Below are positions 34,979 to 43,888 of a stretch of DNA of 64,000 bases, piece after piece. The notes beneath the pieces were generated by a model, which searched no databases, had not been told where the DNA came from, and saw only the letters and a list, made by a program, of their open reading frames with translations. The stretch's first letter is position 1, and the number at the start of each line of letters is the position of its first letter. Made by a program: the position numbers and the translations under genes. The stretch is taken from the NCBI RefSeq assembly GCF_000317305.3, contig NC_023036.2, positions 4,650,001-4,714,000 on the forward strand, given 5' to 3'. Source of the DNA: Mycolicibacterium neoaurum VKM Ac-1815D (GTDB taxonomy: Bacteria > Actinomycetota > Actinomycetes > Mycobacteriales > Mycobacteriaceae).

Positions 34979-35683
34979 ATGAACAAGCAGACCACAGCCC
35001 GGGGCGCGGCCGTCGCGGTTGCGGTGCTCAGCCTCGCCCTGGCCGGCTGCGGATCCGACACCAAGACCGATACGAGCTCCAGCGCCGAGGAGACCTCCAC
35101 GTCCACCTCGGCCGCCGCCGCGCCGGAGAACGACAGCGATGCGCCTGCCGACGCCGGCGAGAATCTGACCATCGCGCAGTACATCCAGCAGAACGGCATC
35201 ACCGAAGCGCAGGTCAAACGCGGCACCCCCGGGTCGCCGTCGGTGAACCTGCCGACGCCGCAAGGCTGGGTCGACGCCGGTCCGGCCACCCCGGAATGGG
35301 CGTGGGGACAGCTCGTCTACACCGATCCGAGCATGCCGCCGCCACCGCCGACGATCACGGCGATCCTGTCCAAGCTGACCGGTGATGTCGAGGGCGCCAA
35401 GATCCTGGAATACGCGCCCAACGAGCTGAAGAATCTCCCCGAGTACAACGGCGGCAATGACGGGCAACCCGGCAAGCTCGGTGGTTTCGACGCCGTGCAG
35501 GTCGGCGGAACCTACGTCAAGGACGGCAAGACCCTGCTGGTCGCGCAGAAGACGACGGTCATCCCGGCCGACGACGGGCTGTTCGTCCTGCAGATCAACG
35601 CCGAGGGCACCGAGGAGCAGATGGGCCCGCTGATGGACGCCACCGCCGCCATCGACGAGCAGACGACCATCACGCCCAGCTGA
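34979..35683 (+). CDS. LpqN-family lipoprotein
   Basis: 234 aa. Signal peptide with lipobox LALAGC (Cys about residue 24), a Ser/Thr/Asp-rich linker of about 40 residues, then the LpqN domain (LTIAQYIQQNGITE, LPTPQGW, GFDAVQVGGTYVKDGK). ATG 34979 follows AGGAGAA. Related to LpqT at 5475-6146. LpqN in M. tuberculosis is a secreted lipoprotein implicated in host interaction; that role should not be assumed here. Its TGA abuts the TCA of the convergent gene with no base between them (TGATCA). Confidence 0.85.
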   Translation: MNKQTTARGAAVAVAVLSLALAGCGSDTKTDTSSSAEETSTSTSAAAAPENDSDAPADAGENLTIAQYIQQNGITEAQVKRGTPGSPSVNLPTPQGWVDAGPATPEWAWGQLVYTDPSMPPPPPTITAILSKLTGDVEGAKILEYAPNELKNLPEYNGGNDGQPGKLGGFDAVQVGGTYVKDGKTLLVAQKTTVIPADDGLFVLQINAEGTEEQMGPLMDATAAIDEQTTITPS

Positions 35684-36526
35684 TCACGCCCGCGACATCG
35701 CCGAGGCCGCCGCGATCTGCGCCGGGCTCGGCCGCACCCCGGTGTAGCGCTCGAACTGTTCGGCCGCCTGCAACGCGATGACCTCTGCACCGGTGATCAC
35801 CGGGATGCCCGCGGCGCGGGCTGCGGTGATCAACGGTGTCTCCGAGGGCATCGCCACGACATCGAACACGGTCGTCGCGGCGCCGATCGCGTCTTCGTCG
35901 AATGCTCTGGCCGACTCCTCGGGACCGCCTGCCATCCCGATCGGGGTGACATTGACCAGGATCGGTGCCCGCAGACCGTCCGGGGAAGTGGCGTGCTCCC
36001 AACCGATCCGGTCGGCCAGTGCGCGACCGGTGCCGGGGTTCCTGGCGACGACCACCCCGCGGGTGAACCCGGCTCCGACGAAGGCGGCGGCCACCGCGTT
36101 GGCCATCCCACCGCTGCCGCGCAGCACCACCGCGTCGTCGGGATTGAGCTGATGCTGGGCGATGAGTTGTTGTACCGCAAGGTAATCGGTGTTGGATGCG
36201 GTGAGGTGACCGTCATCGTTGACGATGGTGTTGACCGACTCGATGACCCGCGCCGACGGCTCGATATCGTCGACCAGCGCCATCACATCGGTTTTGAACG
36301 GCATCGAGACCGAGCAGCCACGGATGCCCAGCGCCCGCACCCCGCCGATGGCGGCGGCGATATCGGTGGTGGTGAATGCCTTGTAGAGGAAATCCAGGCC
36401 CAGTTCCTCGTACAGATAGTTGTGGAACCGCGTGCCGATGTTGCTGGGCCGCGCGGCGAGCGAGATGCACAGCGTGGTGTCCTTGTTCAGCGACGGCCGG
36501 CCGGCACTTCGCGCTGGGTGCGACAT
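35684..36526 (-). CDS. shikimate 5-dehydrogenase-like protein
   Basis: 280 aa. Substrate domain with SLAARPSNIGTRFHN, then SVSMPFKTDVM and NTIVND; NADP-domain motif RGSGGMANAVAAAF. The pattern is AroE-like, but the glycine-rich loop differs from the usual GAGGA and the catalytic-Lys context is PFKTD, so this is a YdiB/quinate-type relative rather than the housekeeping AroE. The ATG overlaps the stop of the upstream acetyltransferase gene (ATGA), indicating one operon. Confidence 0.82.
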   Translation of the reverse strand: MSHPARSAGRPSLNKDTTLCISLAARPSNIGTRFHNYLYEELGLDFLYKAFTTTDIAAAIGGVRALGIRGCSVSMPFKTDVMALVDDIEPSARVIESVNTIVNDDGHLTASNTDYLAVQQLIAQHQLNPDDAVVLRGSGGMANAVAAAFVGAGFTRGVVVARNPGTGRALADRIGWEHATSPDGLRAPILVNVTPIGMAGGPEESARAFDEDAIGAATTVFDVVAMPSETPLITAARAAGIPVITGAEVIALQAAEQFERYTGVRPSPAQIAAASAMSRA

Positions 36527-37524
36527 CAGCCCACCGATCCCATCACCCGCCGGGCCAGGCCGGCGATCTCATCGTAGATTTCTGGACGCAACGACAGCGC
36601 CTCGGCCGGCGGGACGTCGATCTCGGTGACCACCACGTTCAGATCATCGCGCACCCAGTGGGCGCCGGCGCGATCCAGGATGGCGCGCATCGCGTAGTTG
36701 TCGGTCAGCACCCGCGCCGAGAAGCGGGTGACGCCCCCGACATGCGCGGCGACGGCCAACGCGTCCATGAGGAATGTGCCGATACCGTGGCCCTGGTAGA
36801 TGTCGGCGACGATGAACGCCACCTCGGCGGTGCTCACGCCGTGGCCTTCGCGGACGAACCGGGCGTCGGCGACCACCGGACCGTCCGGGCCCGCCGTCAT
36901 CACCCAGACGAAGTGATCGACGTAGTCGACCTCGAACAGATAGGCCATCAGCGAGGGCGTCGGTACCCGGGTGCTCTGGAACCGCCGATACAGCGTCTCG
37001 GCGGAGAATTCGATGGGTCCGTCGATCGTGCGCACGTTGTCACCGGGGAGCACCGGACGCAGATGCAGGACGAGGTGGTCACGCAACGCGATCTCGATCG
37101 GCGTCAGATAGGCCGCCAGCCGCTGGCGGGCGGTGCGCACCAAGCGGGGCATCACGCCCGGCAGTTCGACAAGGGCGGCAAAGGCTTCGGGGCCACCCAC
37201 CCATCCCGTCAACGACGTGGCGGCCACCACGGTCGCGCTGCGCCGGGTGTGCCGCAGCAAGGCGATCTCACCGATGACGACGCCGGGATCGATGGTGACG
37301 GTGACCGTCTCACCGCCGTCACCGACATGGGTCACCTCGGCCTGTCCGGTGGCGATCAGCAGGAAGGTCAGCGCCGTCTCACCCTGCCGCATGAGGACCT
37401 GTCCCGGGTCGGCGACCAGCGGCTGCAGCTGAGCCGCCAAGGGACGCAGCGAGTCGGCCGCGCACCCGGCGAAGAACTCAAGCGCAGCCAGTTCGTCGGC
37501 ACGGTCAGCGGTCACTCCGGACAC
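36526..37524 (-). CDS. pat: cAMP-gated protein lysine acetyltransferase
   Basis: 332 aa fusion of an N-terminal cyclic-nucleotide-binding domain (residues about 15-130, phosphate-binding cassette GEIALLRHTRRSATVV) and a C-terminal GNAT acetyltransferase (about 150-320, acetyl-CoA loop IYQGHGIGTFLMDAL). This is the mycobacterial Pat protein (Rv0998 type) that acetylates acetyl-CoA synthetase and other acyl-CoA ligases when cAMP rises. GTG start at 37524. Both the Glu and Arg of the cAMP cassette are present, so cAMP control should be intact. Confidence 0.93.
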   Translation of the reverse strand: MSGVTADRADELAALEFFAGCAADSLRPLAAQLQPLVADPGQVLMRQGETALTFLLIATGQAEVTHVGDGGETVTVTIDPGVVIGEIALLRHTRRSATVVAATSLTGWVGGPEAFAALVELPGVMPRLVRTARQRLAAYLTPIEIALRDHLVLHLRPVLPGDNVRTIDGPIEFSAETLYRRFQSTRVPTPSLMAYLFEVDYVDHFVWVMTAGPDGPVVADARFVREGHGVSTAEVAFIVADIYQGHGIGTFLMDALAVAAHVGGVTRFSARVLTDNYAMRAILDRAGAHWVRDDLNVVVTEIDVPPAEALSLRPEIYDEIAGLARRVMGSVG

Positions 37525-37606
37525 CTCACGAGGCTACGGCGCGGTCATCGGGGTCGGCAACAACGGTCAAGATCAGGTTTGCTATGAACGTGGGGAGATA
37601 CCGCTT

Positions 37607-37618
37607 GAAAACGTTTTC
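37607..37618. promoter_or_regulatory. palindromic operator candidate before TetR gene
   Basis: GAAAACGTTTTC is a perfect 12-bp palindrome 36 bp upstream of the ATG at 37655, in the AT-rich gap between pat and the divergent TetR gene. It is a natural candidate for TetR autoregulation, possibly also affecting pat. Confidence 0.45.
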
Positions 37619-37654
37619 TACGCACCAGTCAGTAATTTGTGGCAAACTCCGCGT

Positions 37655-38302
37655 ATGACACAAGCGCTGCGCCGCACTCGGGGGCGCCCAAGAGCAGCTA
37701 ACGGAGCGGAAACCCGCGAGCGAATCATCTTCGCGGCTCGTCAAGTTTTCAGCGAGCTTGGCTACGATGCGTCGACTTTCCAGGAGATTGCCGAGCGCGC
37801 CGACCTGACCCGCCCAGCAATCAATCACTACTTCTCCAACAAGCGCGATCTGTACCAAAACGTGCTGGACACGACCCACACCGGACTTATCGAGGCCGGG
37901 ATCGCCGCAGCGGCCGGCCAGAGCACCCTGCTGGACAAACTGACCGCGTTGATGAGCGGCATGCTGGCCGCGCACCGCGAGACCGACTCCGCCGCAGCTT
38001 TCCTTGTCACCTCGATGCTGGAGGCCCATCGCCACCCCGAGCTGAAGAACGACGAATACGCCCCCCGCGACGGAATTCGCACCTTTTTGGCCGATGCCGT
38101 CAGCGACGCGATCGCAAACGGTGAGTTGACCGATGAAACCGACGGCAATTCACTCATCGAGATGTTGCTGGTGCTGATGTTCGGCATGGGCTTCTACGCC
38201 GGGTTCGTCGGCACTGATGATGAGGTCGCCGCCGTCATCGACAGATTGCGCCGGCTGTTGTCCAACGACCTGTGGGCGCTGCGGGAGCCTGCCGCCAGCT
38301 GA
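37655..38302 (+). CDS. TetR-family transcriptional regulator
   Basis: 215 aa. DNA-binding domain at residues about 20-65 (RERIIFAARQVFSELGYDAS; ADLTRPAINHYFSNKRDLY), then a helical ligand domain ending in a hydrophobic stretch (LIEMLLVLMFGMGFYAGFVG). ATG 37655 is used in preference to the ATG 18 bases upstream. Divergent from pat and convergent with the DUF4239 gene. Ligand and targets unknown; probable autoregulation through the palindrome at 37607-37618. Confidence 0.85.
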   Translation: MTQALRRTRGRPRAANGAETRERIIFAARQVFSELGYDASTFQEIAERADLTRPAINHYFSNKRDLYQNVLDTTHTGLIEAGIAAAAGQSTLLDKLTALMSGMLAAHRETDSAAAFLVTSMLEAHRHPELKNDEYAPRDGIRTFLADAVSDAIANGELTDETDGNSLIEMLLVLMFGMGFYAGFVGTDDEVAAVIDRLRRLLSNDLWALREPAAS

Positions 38303-38337
38303 GCCGGCATCCGGTCCTACCGCGACGGTCCGGCGGC

Positions 38338-39129
38338 CTAGCCACGCGGCTGTTGCAGCGCGCTGACGAACTCGCCCAGCGGGTCGGCCGAGGTCGCCGC
38401 GTCCCCGATGAACGGATGGGACAGCTGCACCACCAAGAACAGGTTGGTCGCCACCAGCACACCGACGATCGCCACCATCGGGTAGTGCATCGAGGACCGC
38501 TCGACGCCGTAGATGATCGCGGTGCCCAACACCAGCGTGCTGGTCAAGAAGATGACTCCCCACAGCGGCCACGGCGCCCCGTCGTCATCGCGCGCCTGCA
38601 GCAGCCGCACCGTGCGGGCCTGGCTCATCTTGTCCAGGTTGCTCAGCGATGTGGTCAGCCGGCTGCGCTGGGCATCGGTGGCCGGTTGGAGCTCACCGTA
38701 CGCCCGGTACACCGCCTCCAGTGCCCGGTCGGCCGCCGGCGTGGTGGTCGCGTTCCCGCCGGGCCACTCCCGCAGCGCCGCCTGCCCGTAGTCGAGCAGG
38801 ACACCGCGCAGCCGCTGGGCGTCCTCGTCATCGAAAGTCGTGGTGTCCCTGGCAAGTTGCACCGCCTCCGCACCCTCTGCCCTGACGTTGGCGTCCGCGG
38901 TGTTGATATGCCCCCACATGGACGAGACGACGAACCCGATGAAGAAGGCGTAGACGAAACCGATGACCCCGTAGGTGAATCGGACGACGTCATTGTGGTC
39001 GTCGCCCTGCAATCCCGGTAACCGACGGCGTACCAGCATCTGCAGCAGCACGGCCCCACCGGCGATCACCACCACCATGATGACCAGCAGTGCACCGGCG
39101 GGAACATGCTCGACCAGCCAAGCGCTCAT
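38338..39129 (-). CDS. DUF4239 membrane protein
   Basis: 263 aa. One transmembrane helix at residues about 12-31, a second at about 52-68 (VIGFVYAFFIGFVVSSMW), a long helical extracytoplasmic or cytosolic region (about 75-185), and a C-terminal pair of helices (about 190-235). This arrangement is that of DUF4239 proteins; function not known. Divergent from the molybdopterin oxidoreductase gene with about 58 bp between starts. Confidence 0.75.
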   Translation of the reverse strand: MSAWLVEHVPAGALLVIMVVVIAGGAVLLQMLVRRRLPGLQGDDHNDVVRFTYGVIGFVYAFFIGFVVSSMWGHINTADANVRAEGAEAVQLARDTTTFDDEDAQRLRGVLLDYGQAALREWPGGNATTTPAADRALEAVYRAYGELQPATDAQRSRLTTSLSNLDKMSQARTVRLLQARDDDGAPWPLWGVIFLTSTLVLGTAIIYGVERSSMHYPMVAIVGVLVATNLFLVVQLSHPFIGDAATSADPLGEFVSALQQPRG

Positions 39130-39187
39130 CGACTGACTGTAGAGCGATCCGGTCCCGCCGTCGATGAGGTCGTCTAGGGTCTGCCCC

Positions 39188-40924
39188 GTGGTGACCGATC
39201 ACAAGTCGAACAATGAACGTATCCGCCAGGGCGAGTGGGCCGGCGGGATTGCCGACGAGCCGGCGGCGGTCCCCGCCATCCGGATCGGGCGTCGCTGGGT
39301 CAGCACGGCGTGGCTCGTGCCGCTGACGATCGCCGCACTGATTGTCGGCGTCGCCATCGCCCAGCACCTACGGCAGCACGAATGGATGCAGGAGTTCATC
39401 CTGCGCTATCCGGGAACATCGGCGCCTCGCGGCGGTATCGAACCCGGACTACCGGCCTGGCTGCGCTGGAGTCACCTGTTCAACATCGTGTTCATGATGT
39501 TCATCATCCGGGCCGGCCTGCAGATCCTGGCCGATCATCCTCGGCTGTACCTGAACTCGGGCAGCACACCCGGAACCGCGTGGCTGCGGCTGCGCGGTCC
39601 GATACCGGCCGATCGACTCGATCCGGCCGAGCCGGCACGGGTGTGGACCGCCAAGGACGACTCGGTCTCTTTGCCGAAATGGCTTGGCATACCGGGAGTC
39701 CGGCACACCATCGGTCTTGCCCGCTGGTGGCACTTCACCTTCGACACCCTGTGGCTGCTCAACGGGGTCGTCTTCTATGTCCTGTTGTTCGCCACCGGCC
39801 AGTGGCGTCGCATAGTGCCGCAGTCCTGGGATGTCATCCCCAACGCGGCCTCGACGATGGTGCAGTATCTTTCCCTGGACTTTCCGGTCAATGACGGCTT
39901 CGTCGCCTACAACGCACTGCAGTTGACCGCCTACTTCCTGACGGTCTTCGTCTTCGCACCATTGGCATTCGTCACCGGCATACTGCAAGCTCCGGCGATC
40001 GCCGCACGATTCGGATTCGGCGCCGGGCCGGCCAACCGCCAGGTTGCCCGCTCGGTGCACTTCCTGATCCTGGCGTGGATGGTCTTCTTCATCGCCATCC
40101 ATACGATCATGGTCTTCACGACAGGCCTGCTCGGCAATCTCAACCACATCGTCTTCGGAACCGATACCGAATCCTACTGGGCGTTGGTCATCTATCTCAT
40201 CGCGATGGGGGTGATCATCGCACTGTGGCTGCTGGCGTCGCCGGTGACCCTGCGGTACCCGCGCCTCGTACAGCGAGTGGGCCGATTCGCGGTCGGATGG
40301 ATCAAGGGCCTCATGGAGTGGGTGCACCCCAAGGCCGAGTACTCCGAAAGGGACATCTCCCCGTATTTCTGGCCCAACGGAACCCTGCCGGCGTCATCGA
40401 CCTATCGGGAGTTGGCGGCCGGAAACTGGTCCGGTTACACCCTGCGGGTGGGCGGGCAGGTCGAGAACCCGACCGAACTCAGTTATGCAGATCTACTCGC
40501 GATGCCCAAACACGATCAGATCACCCAGCACTACTGCATCCAGGGCTGGTCTGGCGTGGCCAAGTGGGGCGGAGTGCGGATGGCGGACATCCTCGATATC
40601 GTCCGGCCGCTGCCGTCGGCGCGCTGGGTGGTGTTCTACTCGATGGCCGACGGTTCCGAGCCGGGCGGCGGACGCTATTACGACTGCCACCGGATCAGCC
40701 ACATGCGCCATCCGATGGCCCTGCTGGCCTATGAGATGAACGACGCCCCGCTCACCGAGACCCATGGCGCACCGCTGCGTTTACGCAACGAGGTCGAGCT
40801 CGGGTTCAAGCAGGTGAAGTGGATCGAATCCATCGAGTTCGTCGACAGTTTCGACCATATCGGCAAGGGGCAGGGCGGCTACAACGAAGACCACGAGTAC
40901 TTCGGCTTCCGGATGCCCATCTGA
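39188..40924 (+). CDS. cytochrome b-type membrane domain fused to molybdopterin oxidoreductase
   Basis: 578 aa from GTG 39188 (GTG 39191 equally possible). The N-terminal half has about five membrane helices with His at WSHLFN, RWWHFTFDTLW, SVHFL and AIHTIMV, positions that can ligate two b hemes as in cytochrome b561/formate-dehydrogenase gamma subunits. The C-terminal half (about 385-570) is a sulfite-oxidase-type molybdopterin-binding domain with the Mo-coordinating Cys in QHYCIQGWSG and the pterin-binding HGAPLRL. A single-chain version of the two-protein MsrPQ/YedYZ arrangement is likely: quinone-linked electron transfer to a periplasmic-side Mo centre. No twin-arginine signal is seen. 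Substrate unknown. Confidence 0.85.
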   Translation: MVTDHKSNNERIRQGEWAGGIADEPAAVPAIRIGRRWVSTAWLVPLTIAALIVGVAIAQHLRQHEWMQEFILRYPGTSAPRGGIEPGLPAWLRWSHLFNIVFMMFIIRAGLQILADHPRLYLNSGSTPGTAWLRLRGPIPADRLDPAEPARVWTAKDDSVSLPKWLGIPGVRHTIGLARWWHFTFDTLWLLNGVVFYVLLFATGQWRRIVPQSWDVIPNAASTMVQYLSLDFPVNDGFVAYNALQLTAYFLTVFVFAPLAFVTGILQAPAIAARFGFGAGPANRQVARSVHFLILAWMVFFIAIHTIMVFTTGLLGNLNHIVFGTDTESYWALVIYLIAMGVIIALWLLASPVTLRYPRLVQRVGRFAVGWIKGLMEWVHPKAEYSERDISPYFWPNGTLPASSTYRELAAGNWSGYTLRVGGQVENPTELSYADLLAMPKHDQITQHYCIQGWSGVAKWGGVRMADILDIVRPLPSARWVVFYSMADGSEPGGGRYYDCHRISHMRHPMALLAYEMNDAPLTETHGAPLRLRNEVELGFKQVKWIESIEFVDSFDHIGKGQGGYNEDHEYFGFRMPI

Positions 40925-40958
40925 TGTTCCGCGGCGGCGGCCTGTTCGCCGCGACGAA

Positions 40959-41822
40959 TCAACCGGTCGCCAACAACCACAGCAGTTGCAGTTTCTCGTA
41001 ACTCGGACTGCCGGGCGCAGCGGTGTAGACCAACAGGGTGTGCGACTCCTCCGGGTCCAGCAGGATCTGACAGTTCAGTTCGAGCTCGCCGACCTCGGGA
41101 TGCACATAGCGCTTGAGCTCGCGGGGTTTGACGCCGATCTCGTGGCGATCCCAATGGGCCCGGAACTCGGCACTCTGGTTGGTGAGAAGTGCCGCCAGCT
41201 CGGCGGCCCGCGACTGTGGCCCGCGAATCCCGAGCAGTCCCCGCAGGCCGGAAACGTACATGCGCGAATAGAACTCGTGATCCTCGGGTGGATACAGATC
41301 GCGTGCGGCCGGATCGGTGAACCACCGGTACCCGCTGCTGCGCGCGGCACCGGTATGCCGGGTCAGATCACCCACCAGCGCAATGCCCATCGGCGTCTGG
41401 CGCAGCGTCTCCCCCAGCTCGGTGACGATCTCGGCGGGGGTGTCGGCCAGCCTGTCGAAGATCCGCAACATTCCCGGTCCGACATGGTCGGTTACCGACC
41501 CGCGCACCGGCGGCCGGTGGCCGGCCAACCGGTACAGGTGGTCGCGTTCATCGCGGGTCAGATGCAGGCCCTGCGCGATAGATGCGATCATCTGCTCCGA
41601 CGGCTGGGGTCCACGTTCTTGTTCCAGCCTCGAGTAGTAATCGGTGGACATGTGGCACAGCGCGGCCACCTCTTCCCGACGCAGGCCGGTGGTGCGCCGG
41701 CGCGGGCCGCGGGGTAGCCCGACATCCTCGGGCTGCAGCGCATCGCGCCGCCTGGTGAGAAAGTCTGCCAGTCCCCGTCGATCGATCATGTCCGCCATTG
41801 TGGTGCGGCCCGGCCTGCTCAT
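40959..41822 (-). CDS. XRE-family regulator with MmyB-like ligand-binding domain
   Basis: 287 aa from ATG 41822 (ATG 41798 also possible; neither has a strong ribosome-binding site). The N-terminal helix-turn-helix is ALCHMSTDYYSRLEQERGPQPS (abridged here; residues about 50-75), with GLRREEVA before it. The C-terminal domain (about 110-280) is of the MmyB-like PAS-related type that binds fatty-acid-like ligands in known actinobacterial members. A perfect inverted repeat touches its start codon (41823-41843), suggesting autoregulation and control of the divergent short-chain dehydrogenase, a very common pairing for this regulator family. Confidence 0.88.
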   Translation of the reverse strand: MSRPGRTTMADMIDRRGLADFLTRRRDALQPEDVGLPRGPRRRTTGLRREEVAALCHMSTDYYSRLEQERGPQPSEQMIASIAQGLHLTRDERDHLYRLAGHRPPVRGSVTDHVGPGMLRIFDRLADTPAEIVTELGETLRQTPMGIALVGDLTRHTGAARSSGYRWFTDPAARDLYPPEDHEFYSRMYVSGLRGLLGIRGPQSRAAELAALLTNQSAEFRAHWDRHEIGVKPRELKRYVHPEVGELELNCQILLDPEESHTLLVYTAAPGSPSYEKLQLLWLLATG

Positions 41823-41843
41823 CCACGGATTGACCGTCCGTGG
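41823..41843. promoter_or_regulatory. 21-bp inverted-repeat operator in divergent regulator/SDR gap
   Basis: CCACGGA-N7-TCCGTGG, perfect 7-bp arms, in the 54-bp gap between the regulator and the SDR gene. Arms and spacing fit a dimeric helix-turn-helix binding site. Confidence 0.55.
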
Positions 41844-41876
41844 TTACCTCCCACCATCGCAGGCAGTGTCGTCTGC

Positions 41877-42809
41877 ATGACCCGTCAACCATACGAACTG
41901 CCACTCCCCGACCTGACCGGACGCCGTGCCGTCGTGACCGGCGCCAGCGACGGTATCGGACAGGGCATCGCCACCCGACTGGCCGGCGCCGGAGCGGAGG
42001 TGGTCATGCCCGTCCGCAATCCCGTGAAGGGTGAGGCGGCCGCGGCCGCCATTCGATCCCGGCACCCGGCGGCGCGATTGCGGCTGGAATCCGTCGACCT
42101 CGCCTCGCTGGCCTCGGTGCGCGCACTCGGCGAAAGGCTGTGCGGCGAGGGTGCTCCGATCCATCTACTGATCAACAATGCCGGGGTGATGACGCCACCG
42201 CGGCGCGAGCGCACCCTCGACGGATTCGAATTGCAGTTCGGCACCAACCACCTCGGCCACTTCGCCCTCACCGGCGCACTGCTGCCATTGCTGAAGGCTG
42301 GCCGGGCGCGCGTCACCTCGCAAACCAGCGTCGCCGCACGCGGCGGCAAGATCAACTGGACCGACCCCAACTGGGAGCTGACCTACGATGCGATGTCCGC
42401 GTACCGGCAGTCCAAGATCGCCTGCGGGCTGTTCGGTGTGGAGCTGGCCACGCGCAGCACCGCGGCCGGCTGGGGGCTCAGCAGCACCATCTCTCATCCC
42501 GGCGTCGCCCCGACCAGCCTGCTGGCCGCCCGCCCGGAGATGGGCAGGACCGAGGACACCACCCAGGTTCGGCTCATCCGCTGGCTCTCGGCACACGGGC
42601 TACTCGTCGGCACTGTGCAGACCGCGCAGCTCCCGGCGCTGATGGCGGCGACTGCCTCCGATCCCGGCGAGTTCTACGGTCCCCGGTGGCCGGGGAACGC
42701 CGGCGGGCCGCCCGGTGCGCAGAAGCTGTGGGAACCCTTGCGCGACAGGGCCGCTGCGGACCGGTTATGGGATCTCTCTGAGCGGTTGACCGGAGTGCGG
42801 TTCGGCTGA
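41877..42809 (+). CDS. short-chain dehydrogenase/reductase
   Basis: 310 aa. Cofactor loop TGASDGIG (residues about 21-28), NNAGVM (about 98), and catalytic YRQSK with Ser in TSQTSV upstream. The PVRNP segment after strand 2 suggests NADP(H). The C-terminal extension (ARPEMGRTEDTTQ onwards) is longer than in classical SDRs and is like the retinol-dehydrogenase-type enzyme at 6161-7027. Its divergent pairing with an MmyB-type regulator implies inducible expression by a small hydrophobic ligand. Substrate not known. Confidence 0.87.
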   Translation: MTRQPYELPLPDLTGRRAVVTGASDGIGQGIATRLAGAGAEVVMPVRNPVKGEAAAAAIRSRHPAARLRLESVDLASLASVRALGERLCGEGAPIHLLINNAGVMTPPRRERTLDGFELQFGTNHLGHFALTGALLPLLKAGRARVTSQTSVAARGGKINWTDPNWELTYDAMSAYRQSKIACGLFGVELATRSTAAGWGLSSTISHPGVAPTSLLAARPEMGRTEDTTQVRLIRWLSAHGLLVGTVQTAQLPALMAATASDPGEFYGPRWPGNAGGPPGAQKLWEPLRDRAAADRLWDLSERLTGVRFG

Positions 42810-42858
42810 GTCGCGGTAAGACCCGAGCCGGTCGACGGTATCGGCCTATCCTGTCGAC

Positions 42859-43815
42859 ATGCCGTCGCGGGTGGACCTGCTGCCGACCGCCGGACGCTGG
42901 CATCAGTGGGGAGCGGCGGCCTATCTGGCCATGCTCGCGCTCTATGCCGGGGCCGCGACGTCGCAGGGGACGGGCTCCTCGGGTTTGCACCGGCTCTACG
43001 TCATGCTGGGCGCGGCGGCTGTCATCGCCGTCGCGGCCCTCGTCATCGGCCACCTACTCGGCTGCGGACGTCGCCGTGCGCTGCTACTCGGCTGGCCGAT
43101 CGCGGCGCTGGTCACGACGACGGTGGCCGGCCTGCTCGCCCCGGCCGCCACGCGTGATCTTCCCGGCACCATCACCATCACCTTCGCCTATGCGGGGCTG
43201 ACAAATCCGCCTCGGCGGTCGTTGCTCCTGTTGCCCTTCGGTGTGCTCGCCTTCATCGTCGGTGGCGAACACACCCTCCCCGCCGCGATACCGAGGGTCG
43301 CCGCCGCGGCCGTGATGTGGGTGCTCATCGCCGAAGTGCCGGCGTGGCTGATCGCGCGCCTCGACCAGCAGAGCAGGCAGCTGCGCGTGATCGCCCAGAC
43401 CGACGCCTTGACCGGCTTGCTCGACCGGACCACGCTGGCACCGCGATTGGACGCCCACAGCGCTGATTCAGCGGTATTGCTGATCGACCTCGACGGTTTC
43501 AAGCGCTACAACGATGCCCACGGGCACCACGCCGGTGACGAGGTGCTGGTGCGATTCGCCGATACCCTGCGCACATCGATCCGTTTCGGCGACATCGGTT
43601 TTCGGATTGGTGGCGATGAATTCCTGGCCATCCTCGTCGGCGCCGATGAGGATGAGGCCCAGCGGGTGATCGATCGCATCCGGAGTCGATGGTCGGTGAC
43701 CGGAGAGCCGGTGTCTTTCAGCGCCGGTATCGCGACAGGGACGACCGATCTGCTCAAGCTCGCCGATGAGCGGATGTATCAACAGAAGCGGCTGCGCCGG
43801 GAGCAGCGCGACTGA
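42859..43815 (+). CDS. membrane-bound diguanylate cyclase
   Basis: 318 aa. About six N-terminal membrane helices (residues about 17-165) form a sensor region without a recognised extracellular domain. The C-terminal GGDEF domain (about 180-312) has the substrate Asp in LIDLDGFKRYND and an intact GGDEF in RIGGDEFLAIL, so it should make c-di-GMP. An inhibitory I-site RFGD lies exactly five residues before GGDEF, predicting product feedback. No EAL domain. Only a few such enzymes are usually present in mycobacteria. Confidence 0.9.
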   Translation: MPSRVDLLPTAGRWHQWGAAAYLAMLALYAGAATSQGTGSSGLHRLYVMLGAAAVIAVAALVIGHLLGCGRRRALLLGWPIAALVTTTVAGLLAPAATRDLPGTITITFAYAGLTNPPRRSLLLLPFGVLAFIVGGEHTLPAAIPRVAAAAVMWVLIAEVPAWLIARLDQQSRQLRVIAQTDALTGLLDRTTLAPRLDAHSADSAVLLIDLDGFKRYNDAHGHHAGDEVLVRFADTLRTSIRFGDIGFRIGGDEFLAILVGADEDEAQRVIDRIRSRWSVTGEPVSFSAGIATGTTDLLKLADERMYQQKRLRREQRD

Positions 43816-43888
43816 GCGCTGGTTCCCGCAGCCTTTACGGGGGATTTCCCCCTGGTGGATCCGTCGGCCGCACAGCAGAGTTGCCCGC

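Noticed and set aside
34859..35467. Upstream extension of the minus-strand lipoprotein frame
   Set aside because: It is antisense to the lpqN-like gene; a proper lipoprotein signal peptide begins only at 34858.
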